DNA of 64,000 bases from Nonomuraea helvata (GCF_039535785.1 NZ_BAAAXV010000008.1:62001-126000), one strand, 5' to 3'. Shown: positions 24,957 to 33,716, counted from the first letter of the stretch. Made by a program: numbers and translations. Notes: a model not told the origin generated them from the sequence alone.

Positions 24957-26383
24957 GAGGTGATTCCCTTCTTGGTCGGTTTGAGGACGAGAGCGATGAG
25001 GCCGCCCACGGCGGTGACGGCCGCGGCCGCCCAGCCGGCGGTCTGCAGTCCGCCGAGCAGCTCGGTGGTGGGGCCGGTGGTCGGGCCGGTGGTGGAGCCC
25101 GCGGTGGCGACGGCCACGAAGACCGCCAGCCCGATCGCACCGCCGACCTCCTTGGCGGTGCTGGCCAGGCCGGAGGCCACGCCCTGCTGCTCGGGCGCCA
25201 CTCCGGCGCCGGCCGAGGCGAACAGCGCGACGAAGGCCACGCCACCGAAGAACCCCCAGATGAGGCTGCCGGGCAGCAGGGTCCAGAACCCGCCGCCGAT
25301 GGGCATGCCGGCGGTCAGCACACCGATCCCGGCTCCGGCGCCGATCATCCCGGTGCTGAGTGTCGTACGGACTCCCCACCTGCCGAGCAGCAGCGGCGCC
25401 ACCTTCAGCGCGGCCGCCATGCAGACGAGGGTGAGTGGCAGGAACGTCAGACCCGCCGCCAGGGCGCTGTAGCCGAGGACCGGCTGCAGGTACGAGGTGA
25501 GCACGTAGTAGCCGCCACCCAGCGTGCCCTGGAACACGGCGATCACGGCCATCGTCGTGGCCGGGCCACGCCGGCGCAGCAGCCGCGGTGGGATCAGCGG
25601 ATTCCCGGTACGCGCCTCGACCAGCAGCAGCAACCCCAGCAGCGCCGCGCCGGCGACCAGAGCCCCGGCGCCGCGTACCGATCCCCATCCCACCTCCGGT
25701 CCGCTCGCCAGACCGAACACGACCAGCGTCGAGCCCGCCGTGGCCAGCACCGCGCCGGGTACGTCGAAGCCGCCCGGCCGGGACGTGGCCGGGGGGTCGG
25801 GGTCGAGCAGCCGGAGCGCCGCCGCGGCGGCGCCGATGGCCAGCGGGACGTTCACGAAGAACACCGCCTCCCAGCCCAGGTAATTGGTCAGCACGCCGCC
25901 GAGCAGCGAGCCGACGGCCAGCCCGGCGCTTCCCGCCATGCCCCACGCGCCCAGTGCCCGGTTGCGTGCGGCCCCTTCCGCGAACCCGCGGTAGATCAGC
26001 GCGAGCGTGGCCGGGGTGAGCAGCGCCCCGCCCGCACCCTGTACGGCGCGGGCCACGATCAACGTCGTGGACCCTGTGGCCAGGCCGCCCGCCAGCGAGG
26101 CCACGGCGTACAGCGAGAGGCCGAGCATGAACATGCGCCGCGCGCCCAGCTTGTCGACGGCCCGGCCGCCGAGCAGCAGCAGCCCGCCGAGCCCGATGGC
26201 GTACGCGCTCACCACCCACTGCACGGACCGCGTGCTGAAGCCCAGGGCCGCTCCGAGGTCGGGGAGCGCCACGTAAACGATGTTGTAGTCCAGAGCCACG
26301 ATGAGCTGGGTGAACGCCAGGAGCGCCAACCTGCGCCCGGAAGGGCCCACGTCGGTCGGCGCACGAGAGTCGGCAAGCGTCAC
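24953..26383 (-). CDS. MFS drug-resistance transporter (DHA2 type)
   Basis: A protein of 476 residues with 13-14 membrane spans. It contains the MFS motif GLGGLLLLGGRAVDKLGARR (motif A) and the antiporter motif C region typical of DHA2 (EmrB/QacA-like) proton-coupled exporters, here VARAVQGAGGALLTPATLAL. The GTG start at 26383 has an AAGGAG site 7 bases upstream. It is divergent from a TetR gene, the classical arrangement for an inducible efflux pump. The exported compound is unknown. Confidence 0.9.
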   Translation of the reverse strand: MTLADSRAPTDVGPSGRRLALLAFTQLIVALDYNIVYVALPDLGAALGFSTRSVQWVVSAYAIGLGGLLLLGGRAVDKLGARRMFMLGLSLYAVASLAGGLATGSTTLIVARAVQGAGGALLTPATLALIYRGFAEGAARNRALGAWGMAGSAGLAVGSLLGGVLTNYLGWEAVFFVNVPLAIGAAAAALRLLDPDPPATSRPGGFDVPGAVLATAGSTLVVFGLASGPEVGWGSVRGAGALVAGAALLGLLLLVEARTGNPLIPPRLLRRRGPATTMAVIAVFQGTLGGGYYVLTSYLQPVLGYSALAAGLTFLPLTLVCMAAALKVAPLLLGRWGVRTTLSTGMIGAGAGIGVLTAGMPIGGGFWTLLPGSLIWGFFGGVAFVALFASAGAGVAPEQQGVASGLASTAKEVGGAIGLAVFVAVATAGSTTGPTTGPTTELLGGLQTAGWAAAAVTAVGGLIALVLKPTKKGITS

Positions 26384-26481
26384 GAGGAGTCTCCTTGACA
26401 GTTTCTATACGACGAATGACTTCTACACGCCGTTCAAACTATGTACGCCGAACAGTAGTCCAACTCTGTAGACTGTCAAGG

Positions 26482-27183
26482 GTGGGCGATCAGACGATGA
26501 GCAGGCGCGACCGTTTGCGCGCGCAGACCACGGCGGAGATCAAGTCGATCGCGCTCGAACTCATGGCCGCCGGCGGCCCCGACGCCATCTCGCTACGCGC
26601 CATCGCCCGCGAGATGGGCATGACCGCGGGGGCCATTTACAGCTACTACGCCACCCGCGACGACCTCGTCACCACGCTCATCGCCGACCTCTACACGGCG
26701 CTGGTGGACGCGGCGGAGTCCGCCCGCGACGCCGTGCCCGCCGATGACCCGGGCGGCCGCATCCTGGCCTGGGCGCAGACCGTACGGGAGTGGGCCCTGG
26801 CCCATCCGGAGGGCTTCCGCCTGATCTACGGCGACGCCGTCCCCGGCTACCAGCCGCCGGCGGACGGCCCGGCGAAGGAGGCGGAGCAACGGGCCTGCCG
26901 AGGGCTCACCGGTCTCGTCGCGGCGGCCTGGCGCGGGCCGGACAAGGGCGAGTACGGCTGGTCCGACTTCGACCCGGTCCTGGCGGAGGACATCCAGGCC
27001 ACGTTCCCCGGCCTGCCGCCGGACGCGGTGGCGCTCACGATCCGCGTGTGGGGCCGCCTGCACGGCCTGGTCGCCCTGGAGATCTACGGCCACCTGCGCA
27101 CGCTCACCCACGAACCTGCCGCGATCTACCGCGACGAGATGATCGCCCTGATCGCGTCCCTCGGCTTGACGCCACCCGCCTGA
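26482..27183 (+). CDS. TetR-family transcriptional regulator (divergent from MFS exporter)
   Basis: A protein of 233 residues if started at the GTG at 26482, which lies 7 bases after a TAGACT -10-like box (leaderless); ATG 26497 (MSRRDRLRAQ) is an alternative. The helix-turn-helix is AISLRAIAREMGMTAGAIYSYYATRDDLV, split here as ISLRAIAREM and GAIYSYYATRDD. A WHG-type C-terminal domain with VWGRLHGLVALEIYGHL follows. It probably represses the exporter-SnoaL operon and itself: CTTGACAG (26394-26401) and CTGTCAAG (26473-26480) flank the divergent promoter region symmetrically. Confidence 0.9.
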   Translation: MGDQTMSRRDRLRAQTTAEIKSIALELMAAGGPDAISLRAIAREMGMTAGAIYSYYATRDDLVTTLIADLYTALVDAAESARDAVPADDPGGRILAWAQTVREWALAHPEGFRLIYGDAVPGYQPPADGPAKEAEQRACRGLTGLVAAAWRGPDKGEYGWSDFDPVLAEDIQATFPGLPPDAVALTIRVWGRLHGLVALEIYGHLRTLTHEPAAIYRDEMIALIASLGLTPPA

Positions 27184-27333
27184 CGCCGGGCGGCGACCCA
27201 CCCGCTCATGATCCTAGCCGCGGCTCGAACGGAAGGCCTTGAGGACCGTCACGCTGCCGCCCTCGAGTGCGGCCTTGTACTCCTCGGACTCCATCGGGCA
27301 CAGGGCCGTCCGGCCCTCGGCGTCGGCCGCTCG

Positions 27334-27798
27334 TCACGCTCCCTTGGCGGGATCCAAGTGCGTGAGCACGGTCTCGGCGATCGTCCCCAACGTCTGGATC
27401 TGCTCGGGGGAGAGCAGGTCGACGAAGTGGCGGCGGACGGACTCCACGTGTGCGGGCGCGGCCTCCTGGATGGCGCGCAGGCCGCCCTCCGTCAGCACGA
27501 TCATCGCCCCCCGGGCGTCCCCCTCGAACTCCTCCCGCCGGACCAGCCCCCGCTGCTCCATCCGGGAGATGTGCCGTGATAGGCGGCTCTTCGACCAGAG
27601 CATGCGATCGGCCAGCTTGGTGAGCCGCCACCGATGATCCTCGGTGGAGGTCAGCGCCGACAGGACGTCGTAGTCGGGTGCCGACAGCCCCGAGTCGCGC
27701 ATGAGGTCCCGGCTGACCTCGGCGTCCAGAAGCAGCCGCATCCTGCGGTATCCGATCCAGGCCCTGAACTCGGCATCGTCCAACCAGCGCGGCTCCAT
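27334..27798 (-). CDS. MarR-family transcriptional regulator
   Basis: A protein of 154 residues starting MEPRWLDDAEFRAWIGYRRM; an upstream in-frame start at 27828 would run into the operator. The winged helix reads RLTKLADRMLWSKSRLSRHI and RMEQRGLVRREEFEGDARG (wing DARG). It is divergent from the LLM oxidoreductase gene, with two palindromic boxes between them, so it probably represses that gene and itself, released by a small ligand. The gap from 27184 to 27333 behind it shows no supported gene. Confidence 0.92.
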   Translation of the reverse strand: MEPRWLDDAEFRAWIGYRRMRLLLDAEVSRDLMRDSGLSAPDYDVLSALTSTEDHRWRLTKLADRMLWSKSRLSRHISRMEQRGLVRREEFEGDARGAMIVLTEGGLRAIQEAAPAHVESVRRHFVDLLSPEQIQTLGTIAETVLTHLDPAKGA

Positions 27799-27812
27799 GC
27801 CGCCCGAGTTTA

Positions 27813-27855
27813 GTTGACGTGTAATCAACCTGGTCTTAGGTTTACATGTAAACCT
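27813..27855 (+). promoter_or_regulatory. Divergent promoter with two MarR boxes
   Basis: AGGTTTACATGTAAACCT (27838-27855) is a perfect 18-base palindrome; a related imperfect copy, GTTGA-N7-TCAAC, lies at 27813-27829. On the plus strand TTGACG (27814-27819) and TAGGTT (27837-27842), 17 bases apart, form a promoter for the LLM gene whose -35 and -10 are each covered by one box. Confidence 0.7.
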
Positions 27856-27872
27856 GTCGATGGGAGAGAGTC

Positions 27873-28718
27873 ATGTTCGGGCTGGGTATCTCGACCTCGG
27901 CCGTGCCGGGGGCCGATCCGGTGGGGGACGCGCGGGCGGCCGAGGAGCTGGGCTTCGACTTCGTCTCGGCCTCGGATCACCCCTGCGGGAGCGAGCCGTC
28001 GTACGAGGTGTGGACGATGCTGACCTGGGTCGCCGCCGCCACCTCGCGGATCAGGGTGGCCACCCGGGTGCTCGGGGTGCCGTACCGGCCGCCCGCGATG
28101 GTGGCCAAGATGGCCGAGACCCTGCACAGGTTCTCCGGCGGCCGGCTGATCCTGGGGCTCGGGGGTGGTTACTCGGATGAGGAGTTCCGGGCGTTCGGGC
28201 TGGGGGTGCCCACGCCGCGGGAGAAGGTCGACGGCATGGTGGAGGCGATCGACATCATCCGCGGGCTGTGGTCGGAGCCTCGCTTCACCTACGAGGGCAC
28301 CCGCTACCACACCTACGAGGCCGCCATGGAGCCCAAGCCCGTCGGCCCGATCCCGATCTGGCTCGGCACGTATGGCAAGCGCGCCCTCGACGCTACCGGC
28401 CGGCTGGCCGACGGCTGGATCCCGTCCCTCGGCTTCGCCCCGCCGGGGCAGGCGGCCGCCATGCGGGAGCAGATCCTGGCCCACGGGCGTGCGGTGGAGT
28501 GCGTGTACAACGTCCCGTTCCGCATCGGGGAGCGCGCTGACGGGGACGCGGCGGTGGCGGGCTCGCCACAGGAGGTCGCCGACCGGCTCGCCGGCTTCGC
28601 CCGCCTGGGGTTCACGTCGATGAACTTCATGCCGGTCGGCCCGGATCCGCGCGAGCAGTCGGAACGCTTGGCCACGGAAGTCCTCCCGGCTCTACGTGCC
28701 GCCATCCCGTCTCGATGA
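27873..28718 (+). CDS. LLM-class (luciferase-like) flavin/F420-dependent oxidoreductase
   Basis: A protein of 281 residues with the bacterial luciferase-like TIM barrel: GFDFVSASDHP near the N-terminus, ATRVLGVPYRPPAMVAKMAE, FSGGRLILGLGGGYSDEEF and IPIWLGTYGKRALDATGRLA. Such enzymes use FMNH2 or reduced F420; actinomycete members of this size are often F420-dependent, but the cofactor cannot be settled here. GGGAGAGAG lies just before the ATG. Regulation by the divergent MarR protein is likely from the two boxes over its promoter. Confidence 0.9.
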   Translation: MFGLGISTSAVPGADPVGDARAAEELGFDFVSASDHPCGSEPSYEVWTMLTWVAAATSRIRVATRVLGVPYRPPAMVAKMAETLHRFSGGRLILGLGGGYSDEEFRAFGLGVPTPREKVDGMVEAIDIIRGLWSEPRFTYEGTRYHTYEAAMEPKPVGPIPIWLGTYGKRALDATGRLADGWIPSLGFAPPGQAAAMREQILAHGRAVECVYNVPFRIGERADGDAAVAGSPQEVADRLAGFARLGFTSMNFMPVGPDPREQSERLATEVLPALRAAIPSR

Positions 28719-28767
28719 GCTGCGGATTCGCACACTTCTCGGCACTCTGGGTATTCGACATGTCACA

Positions 28768-29724
28768 ATGAGTGCCATGCCGTCCCCCCGACATGACGCC
28801 CTCATCAACATGTTCGCCGACCGCCCTCAACTGGCGGTGGAGATCATGCGTGACTTCATGGGAGTGAACCTCCCCGACACTTTGCTGCAGGTGGAGAAGA
28901 CCACCTTCAACACCCGCACCTCCGATGACATCGAGCCCGATCTCGTCATCACCCTGGGACCTCCGCAAAGTCGTCCTCCGGCTCATGCCATCATCGTGGA
29001 GATCCAGCAGGACAAGACCAAGAGCCCCCGGCAGTTCGCACGCTACGCCGCCTCCCTGTGGCTGATGCTGGGCTGCGACGTCTCGGTCCTGATCATCTGC
29101 CCAGAGCGCAACGTCGCTGTCCACTACGCTCAGCCGATCGAGTCCGGGCTGACCGGCTACCACCTGCGGCCCTGGGTGCTGGGTCCGGACGAGATCCCGG
29201 CCATCGTCGACACACAGGAGGCCGCCGCCCACATAGGCCTCGCGGCCATGTCGGTCATGGTCCACGGCCACGACCGCAAGGTCATCGAGGCGTTCACCGC
29301 TGCGCTGGCCGACGCGACCGACGAACACTCTCCGGATTACTATGAATACGCATACAGCATGTCCGTGCCCGAGATTCGCTGCCTCATGGAGGAGATCATG
29401 AAGTCTGCGTCCACCAAATGGCCGGTCTACAGCCCCTTCGCCCGCGAGCACTTCGGCCGCGGCCTGGCACAAGGCAAGGCGGAGGGTAAGGCAGAAGGCG
29501 TAGCGGAAGGCAAGGCGGAAGGCAAGGCGGAAGGCAAGGCAGAAGAGGCGATCCGGCTGCTCCTGCTGGTGCTGGAGGCTCGTGGTCTTGACGTCCCAGA
29601 GGACGCACGTGCCCAGATCACCGCCTGCGCCGATATCGCCCAACTGGAAACGTGGACCACGCGTGCGGCAACCGCCCAGACTCTCCAGGATCTGTTCGAC
29701 GAATTCGACGAACAGTGCCGTTAG
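28768..29724 (+). CDS. Rpn/PD-(D/E)XK nuclease-like protein with GKAE repeat tail
   Basis: A protein of 318 residues from ATG 28768 (ATG 28777 also possible). The N-terminal half has the PD-(D/E)xK layout of Rpn-type recombination-promoting nucleases and related putative transposases: D58 in DIEPDLVI, then E78 and Q80 in AIIVEIQQDK. A middle helical region leads to six tandem G-K/V-A-E tetrapeptides (about 236-259) and a helical end. Proteins of this kind occur in many actinomycete copies and expand or contract at the repeat. Nuclease activity is inferred from fold only. It is convergent with the conservon. Confidence 0.75.
   Translation: MSAMPSPRHDALINMFADRPQLAVEIMRDFMGVNLPDTLLQVEKTTFNTRTSDDIEPDLVITLGPPQSRPPAHAIIVEIQQDKTKSPRQFARYAASLWLMLGCDVSVLIICPERNVAVHYAQPIESGLTGYHLRPWVLGPDEIPAIVDTQEAAAHIGLAAMSVMVHGHDRKVIEAFTAALADATDEHSPDYYEYAYSMSVPEIRCLMEEIMKSASTKWPVYSPFAREHFGRGLAQGKAEGKAEGVAEGKAEGKAEGKAEEAIRLLLLVLEARGLDVPEDARAQITACADIAQLETWTTRAATAQTLQDLFDEFDEQCR
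29473..29544 (+). repeat. Six 12-bp tandem repeats inside the Rpn-like gene
   Basis: Six units of GGCAAGGCGGAA with minor changes encode Gly-Lys/Val-Ala-Glu six times. The unit is a multiple of three, so copy-number change would not shift the frame. Confidence 0.9.
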
Positions 29725-29765
29725 CTCGACCGGCGGACCATTGGACCTGATCACTTGGTCAGATC

Positions 29766-29862
29766 CGGGGGGCGAAGGGGGGCGTGAGCCCCCTGGGAGG
29801 CGCTGTCTGGAACTCCACTGCGCGAAGCGCTCCCCGTGGAAGGCCTTGCTTTTCGCCCCCCG
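29766..29862. terminator. Inverted-repeat region between convergent genes
   Basis: CGGGGGGCGAA (29766-29776) is matched by its perfect complement TTCGCCCCCCG (29852-29862), enclosing 75 bases with smaller stems. It fills the 143-base gap between the Rpn-like gene and the end of cvnD, so a bidirectional terminator is the likeliest role. No gene is seen in the gap. Confidence 0.5.
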
Positions 29863-29867
29863 TGACC

Positions 29868-30455
29868 CTAGCTTCCGACTGGTTCGGCGCGGAGGCGGGC
29901 CGAGTGTTTGACCAAGCTGATCAGGACTTCGCGGCTTGACTCCCGCTTCCGTGCGTCACACAGGATGATGGGGACCGACGGGTTGAGCTGCAGCGCCAGC
30001 CGTACCTCGTCCAGCTCGAACGTAGGCGCCCCCTCGAAACAGTTGACCGCCACCACGAACGGCGTGCCCCGCCGCTCGAAATAGTCCACCGAGGGGAAGC
30101 AGTCGGCCAGCCGCCGGGTGTCCGCCAGGATGACGGCTCCCAGCGACCCCTCGGCGAGCTCGTCCCAGACGAACCAGAACCGCTCCTGCCCAGGGGTGCC
30201 GAACAGGTACAGGACGTAGTCGTTGCCCAGCGTGATCCGGCCGAAGTCCATCGCCACGGTGGTGGTGCGCTTGGCCTCCACCGAGGTGAGGTCGTCCACG
30301 CCGATCCCGCGGTCGGTCAGGACCTCCTCGGTGCGCAGCGGCCGGGTCTCGGAGACCGCGCCCACCATCGTCGTCTTGCCCGCGCCGAAGCCGCCCGCGA
30401 TCAGGATCTTGATCGCCGTCGGCAGGCGCGGACGCTCAGAGCGACCGAAGACCAT
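29868..30455 (-). CDS. cvnD: Conservon GTPase (CvnD-like)
   Basis: A small Ras-like GTPase of 195 residues. The P-loop is AGGFGAGKTTMV (about 20-31), the switch II region is LFGTPGQERF, and the C-terminal NKxD equivalent is degenerate (AVNCFEG), as is common in MglA/CvnD proteins. In the conservon it works with the sensor-like CvnA and the roadblock protein CvnB in a membrane-associated switch. Its start overlaps the cvnC gene by 20 bases, and it is the last gene of the four-gene operon. Confidence 0.93.
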   Translation of the reverse strand: MVFGRSERPRLPTAIKILIAGGFGAGKTTMVGAVSETRPLRTEEVLTDRGIGVDDLTSVEAKRTTTVAMDFGRITLGNDYVLYLFGTPGQERFWFVWDELAEGSLGAVILADTRRLADCFPSVDYFERRGTPFVVAVNCFEGAPTFELDEVRLALQLNPSVPIILCDARKRESSREVLISLVKHSARLRAEPVGS

Positions 30456-30813
30456 CGAGCACCGCCCTGTACATCTTCATGTCATGCATGTCCACCTCGG
30501 ATTGTGGTTCCTGCGCAGAGACGAGTTCGCGGTCGAAGAGGTCGCCGAGTAGCACCCGGATCGTGCCGGCGGGCAGGTCGAGGTACGCGGCGATCTCGGC
30601 GACGGACTTGGGTTCGCGGCAGAGCTGGAGGATCCGCAGATGCTCCGGGTCCAGTCCGGCGTCGGGGCCGGGGGGCGGACCCACCGCGAGGGCCATGGAT
30701 ATCAGGTCGAACCGGCCGTGTACGGGCTGCGTACGGCCACGGGTGACCACGTAGGGCCGGATGATCTCCGGATCCACCCAGTGTTCGTCCGTCGGTCCGT
30801 CCGTGCCTCTCAC
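30436..30813 (-). CDS. cvnC: DUF742 protein (CvnC-like)
   Basis: A protein of 125 residues from the GTG at 30813, which overlaps the stop of cvnB (GTGA). It has the DUF742 pattern: DPEIIRPYVVTRGRTQP, then PEHLRILQLCREPKSVAEIA and LPAGTIRVLLGDLFDREL, a winged-helix-like region, ending near YRAVLDGLRSL. DUF742 proteins are the third member of conservons. A role in DNA binding or signalling is suggested by the helix-turn-helix-like middle but is not established. Confidence 0.92.
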   Translation of the reverse strand: MRGTDGPTDEHWVDPEIIRPYVVTRGRTQPVHGRFDLISMALAVGPPPGPDAGLDPEHLRILQLCREPKSVAEIAAYLDLPAGTIRVLLGDLFDRELVSAQEPQSEVDMHDMKMYRAVLDGLRSL

Positions 30814-31229
30814 CGGTCGCCCCCGGCGATGGCCTCGGCGTTGCGGGCGCCTGAGGTGAGGTACTGGCCGACCCGGGCCACCATCATCGCCATCTCGTAC
30901 GCGATCAGCCCGATGTCGGCGTTCTGCGCGCACAGGACGGCCAGGCAGGCCCGCTCGCCGGCCGTGGTCACGATGAGGAACTGGTGCTTCCACTCCACGA
31001 CCGTCTGCCGCACGGTGCCGCCGGAGATGTGGTCCGAGACGCCCTTGGCCAGGCTCTGCAGGCCGGAGGCGACAGCGGACAGGTGTTCGCCGTCGGTCCG
31101 TTGCAACCCGGCGGACGAGGCCATCAGCAGGCCGTCGGAGGACAGCACGATGGCGTGCTCGGCCTCCTTGATCCGGCTCACGAGGTCGTCGAGCAGCCAG
31201 TTGAGATCGGTGCCGGACGAGGGGGTCAT
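30810..31229 (-). CDS. cvnB: Roadblock/LC7 domain protein (CvnB-like)
   Basis: A protein of 139 residues consisting of one roadblock/LC7 domain: DLNWLLDDLVSRIKEAEHAI and LSSDGLLMASSAGL, ending in an alpha-beta pattern. It is the regulator that pairs with the small GTPase in conservons, analogous to MglB with MglA. The ATG overlaps the cvnA stop and its own stop overlaps the cvnC start. Confidence 0.93.
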   Translation of the reverse strand: MTPSSGTDLNWLLDDLVSRIKEAEHAIVLSSDGLLMASSAGLQRTDGEHLSAVASGLQSLAKGVSDHISGGTVRQTVVEWKHQFLIVTTAGERACLAVLCAQNADIGLIAYEMAMMVARVGQYLTSGARNAEAIAGGDR

Positions 31230-33553
31230 GCCTCACCTCTCGACTGCTCGTCGAGCATCTTGGCGGCTTCGCTGCGGCCAAGACGCGTGCCTGACTGCAG
31301 AGATCCCATCATCGCGCGGATCTCCTCCGGCGAGCGCTCGTCATCGTCCTCCTCGTAGTCGGGCTGCGTGGGCGTGTCGTCCCGCAGCGCTGGCGCCAGG
31401 TTGGCCTGGGGTACCCGCAGGGGCAGCCCGTTCGACGTGAACTCGGTCACAGGCCGCTGCTCCGGTTCGGCTGGCGGTTCTGGTTCTGGTTCTGGTTCCA
31501 CAGGGGTGAGCAAAGGTGCGGGCGCAGGGGCGGCCGGCTCGGGGGCGGGCGCCTGGCGCGCGGGCTTGAGCGTGCGCACGTTCTCCGCCGTGACCGGCCG
31601 GATCGCGGTGGCCACGGCCGTCGTCCTGCGCGGCAGGCGCTCCCGCGGCCCGCCGTCCTGCGACTCGGGCGTGGGGTCGAGCTGTACGAGCTCCTGCGGC
31701 AGCAGCACCACGACCGTCGTCCCGCCGTACGGCGACGGCTTGAGCACCACCTGGATCTCGTGACGCTTGGCGAGCTGGCTGACCACGTAAAGGCCCAGCC
31801 GGGCGGCGCCGGTGATGCGGAACTCGGGCGGGTCCGCGATGCGCGCGTTGTTGGCCTCGAGGTCCTCGGGCTTCATGCCCAGACCGCGGTCCTCGATCTC
31901 GATCACGTACCCGTTGGCCACGAGCTGGCCGCTGACCTGCACGTTCGTGTAGGGCGGCGAGAACGACACGGCGTTCTCGATCAGTTCGGCGAGCAGGTGG
32001 ATGACGTCACCGACCGCGCGGCCGACGAGCACGACGTCGCCCATCGGCATCAGCGTGACGCGGGTGTAGTCCTCGACCTCGGCCAGGGCACCGCGGACGA
32101 CGTCGACCATGGGGACCGAGCGGCGCCACGTACGGGCGGGGGTCGAGCCGGACAGGACGATGAGGTTCTCGGCGTTGCGCCGCATGCGGATGGCGAGGTG
32201 GTCGAGCCGGAAGAGCTCCTTCAGCTCCTCAGGGTCGGTCTCGCGGCGCTCCATGACGTCGAGCACGGTGAGCTGCCGGTGGACGAGGCCCTGCGTCCTG
32301 CGGGCCAGGCTGAGCAGGATGTCGCGGATGCTGCGGCGCAGCTCGGCCTGCTCGGCCGCGACGCTGATCGCGGTGCGCTGCACGGTGTTGAACGCCTGGC
32401 CCACCTGGCCGATCTCGTCGTCACCGAAGTCCAGGTCGGGGGCCTCCTTGGCCAGGTCGACCTCCTCGCCGCGGCCGATGCGCTCGACGACGCCGGGCAG
32501 CCGGTCGTCGGAGAGCTCGTGCGCGGCGTCACGCAGCTTCTGCAGCTGGGCGAACAGGGCGCGGGCCGTGGTGATGGACAGGATGATCGAGGCGATGACC
32601 GCGATGAGACCGAGACCGCCGGCCAGCACCAACCGGATGACCACGTTGACGGCGACGGGCACGGCCTGATCGACCATGCGGTCTCCGCCGGTGAGCACCA
32701 GGGTGTTGAGATCGGCCAGGGCGCGGTCGGCGGTCGTCTTCCACTGATCGGCGGTGAACGGCAGGCTTCCGGCGCTCGGATCCTGTTCGGAGAGGAGCGT
32801 TTCCAGATTCCTGAGACGCGTGAACGACTGGCCGTTGACCAGCTTGTCGTAGTTGGCCTTCTCGGAGGGGGCGAGATCGGCCGCGGCCTGGTCGGCGAGG
32901 ACCCGCCAGGCTCCCACGGTCTGTGTGAACTGCGCGTGCTCCGCGGGGGTCAGCCGGCCTTCGGCCAGCGCGCCGGCGACCAGCGCGTCTTCCCTGGTGA
33001 TCACCTCTCGGGCCCGGCTCAGGCCGAGGAGCGTGCGGATGCCCTTGGCGAGGGTCTTGTCGTCGAGGGTGGCCAGCGACCCGTAGAGACCGTAGATGGA
33101 GTCGATGACGTCGCCGTAGGTGCTCGTCGCCCGTAGCCTGTCCATCTGCCCCGAGTCGATGGCCTGCCGGGTCTGCCTGAGGGTGTCGAGTTGCCCGAAC
33201 ACGTCGGTGAGCCGCCTGGATCCTTCGTCATCCAGGGCGAAGTCGACGATGCCCGACGTCGCCGACTCCTTGAAGGCAGTGATCAGGCGGTCGGTCTGCT
33301 TCCGCTGGTTCTCCAGGTCCTTGCGGGAACGGATGCCAGAGCTGCTCAGCTTGACGACCGAGATCCGCCGTTCCTTCTGCAGCTCGACCAGGAGCGGCTC
33401 GCTGGGTGAGATGATGCTGGAGTCGAGCTGGGAGACCCAGAGCAGGTTGACGCCCTCGCGAAGGGTGACCCATGCAGCGAAGGCCCACAGCGCCGCGAGC
33501 GAGAGAAGCAGAGCCGTGACTTTGGTCCGCAGTCGTGTATTGCGGAAGCCCAT
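31226..33553 (-). CDS. cvnA: Sensor histidine kinase-like protein with nitrate/nitrite-sensing domain (CvnA-like)
   Basis: A protein of 775 residues from ATG 33553 (MGFRNTRLRTKVTALLLSLA). A first membrane span (about 12-32) is followed by an extracellular NIT domain, a second span near 310-335 and a HAMP region. The ATPase domain has N-box-like LAELIENAVSFSPPYTNV and EDRGLGMKPEDL with GAARLGLYVVSQLAKRH. A proline-rich, charged tail follows. The membrane-bound sensor would feed the CvnB/CvnD switch. The gene is divergent from the terpene synthase gene across an AT-rich, operator-rich region, hinting that the conservon and diterpenoid genes are linked in control (inference). Confidence 0.92.
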   Translation of the reverse strand: MGFRNTRLRTKVTALLLSLAALWAFAAWVTLREGVNLLWVSQLDSSIISPSEPLLVELQKERRISVVKLSSSGIRSRKDLENQRKQTDRLITAFKESATSGIVDFALDDEGSRRLTDVFGQLDTLRQTRQAIDSGQMDRLRATSTYGDVIDSIYGLYGSLATLDDKTLAKGIRTLLGLSRAREVITREDALVAGALAEGRLTPAEHAQFTQTVGAWRVLADQAAADLAPSEKANYDKLVNGQSFTRLRNLETLLSEQDPSAGSLPFTADQWKTTADRALADLNTLVLTGGDRMVDQAVPVAVNVVIRLVLAGGLGLIAVIASIILSITTARALFAQLQKLRDAAHELSDDRLPGVVERIGRGEEVDLAKEAPDLDFGDDEIGQVGQAFNTVQRTAISVAAEQAELRRSIRDILLSLARRTQGLVHRQLTVLDVMERRETDPEELKELFRLDHLAIRMRRNAENLIVLSGSTPARTWRRSVPMVDVVRGALAEVEDYTRVTLMPMGDVVLVGRAVGDVIHLLAELIENAVSFSPPYTNVQVSGQLVANGYVIEIEDRGLGMKPEDLEANNARIADPPEFRITGAARLGLYVVSQLAKRHEIQVVLKPSPYGGTTVVVLLPQELVQLDPTPESQDGGPRERLPRRTTAVATAIRPVTAENVRTLKPARQAPAPEPAAPAPAPLLTPVEPEPEPEPPAEPEQRPVTEFTSNGLPLRVPQANLAPALRDDTPTQPDYEEDDDERSPEEIRAMMGSLQSGTRLGRSEAAKMLDEQSRGEA

Positions 33554-33675
33554 TGTACCTACCCTGTGAAAGTCATTTCGTGTGCTGACCACCAGGACAT
33601 GCAGTGGCATACCGGGCGCCGTCGATCAAGGAACTTTAGCGCAGCTCAAAGCGGCTCTCAAGCAACATCAATCAC

Positions 33676-33716
33676 TTTGGTTACCAAATATCCCTTTTTT
33701 GACAACATTAGTCAAA
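33676..33716. promoter_or_regulatory. Operator-rich AT-rich region before the class I terpene synthase
   Basis: Bases 33600-33740 are much richer in A and T than the surroundings. They contain TTTGGT-T-ACCAAA (33676-33688) and TTTGAC-N7-GTCAAA (33698-33716; the left arm ends TTGACA, a possible -35). These palindromes sit between the divergent cvnA and terpene synthase genes. Confidence 0.45.

Noticed and set aside
27214..27294. A 26-codon minus-strand frame (MESEEYKAALEGGSVTVLKA and six more) between the TetR and MarR genes.
   Set aside because: The peptide looks protein-like and might be the end of a lost gene, but there is no ribosome site, no partner frame and no recognisable family.
29725..29867. 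The GC-rich inverted repeat considered as a miniature transposable element.
   Set aside because: No flanking target-site duplication was found, and its position between two convergent genes fits a terminator better.
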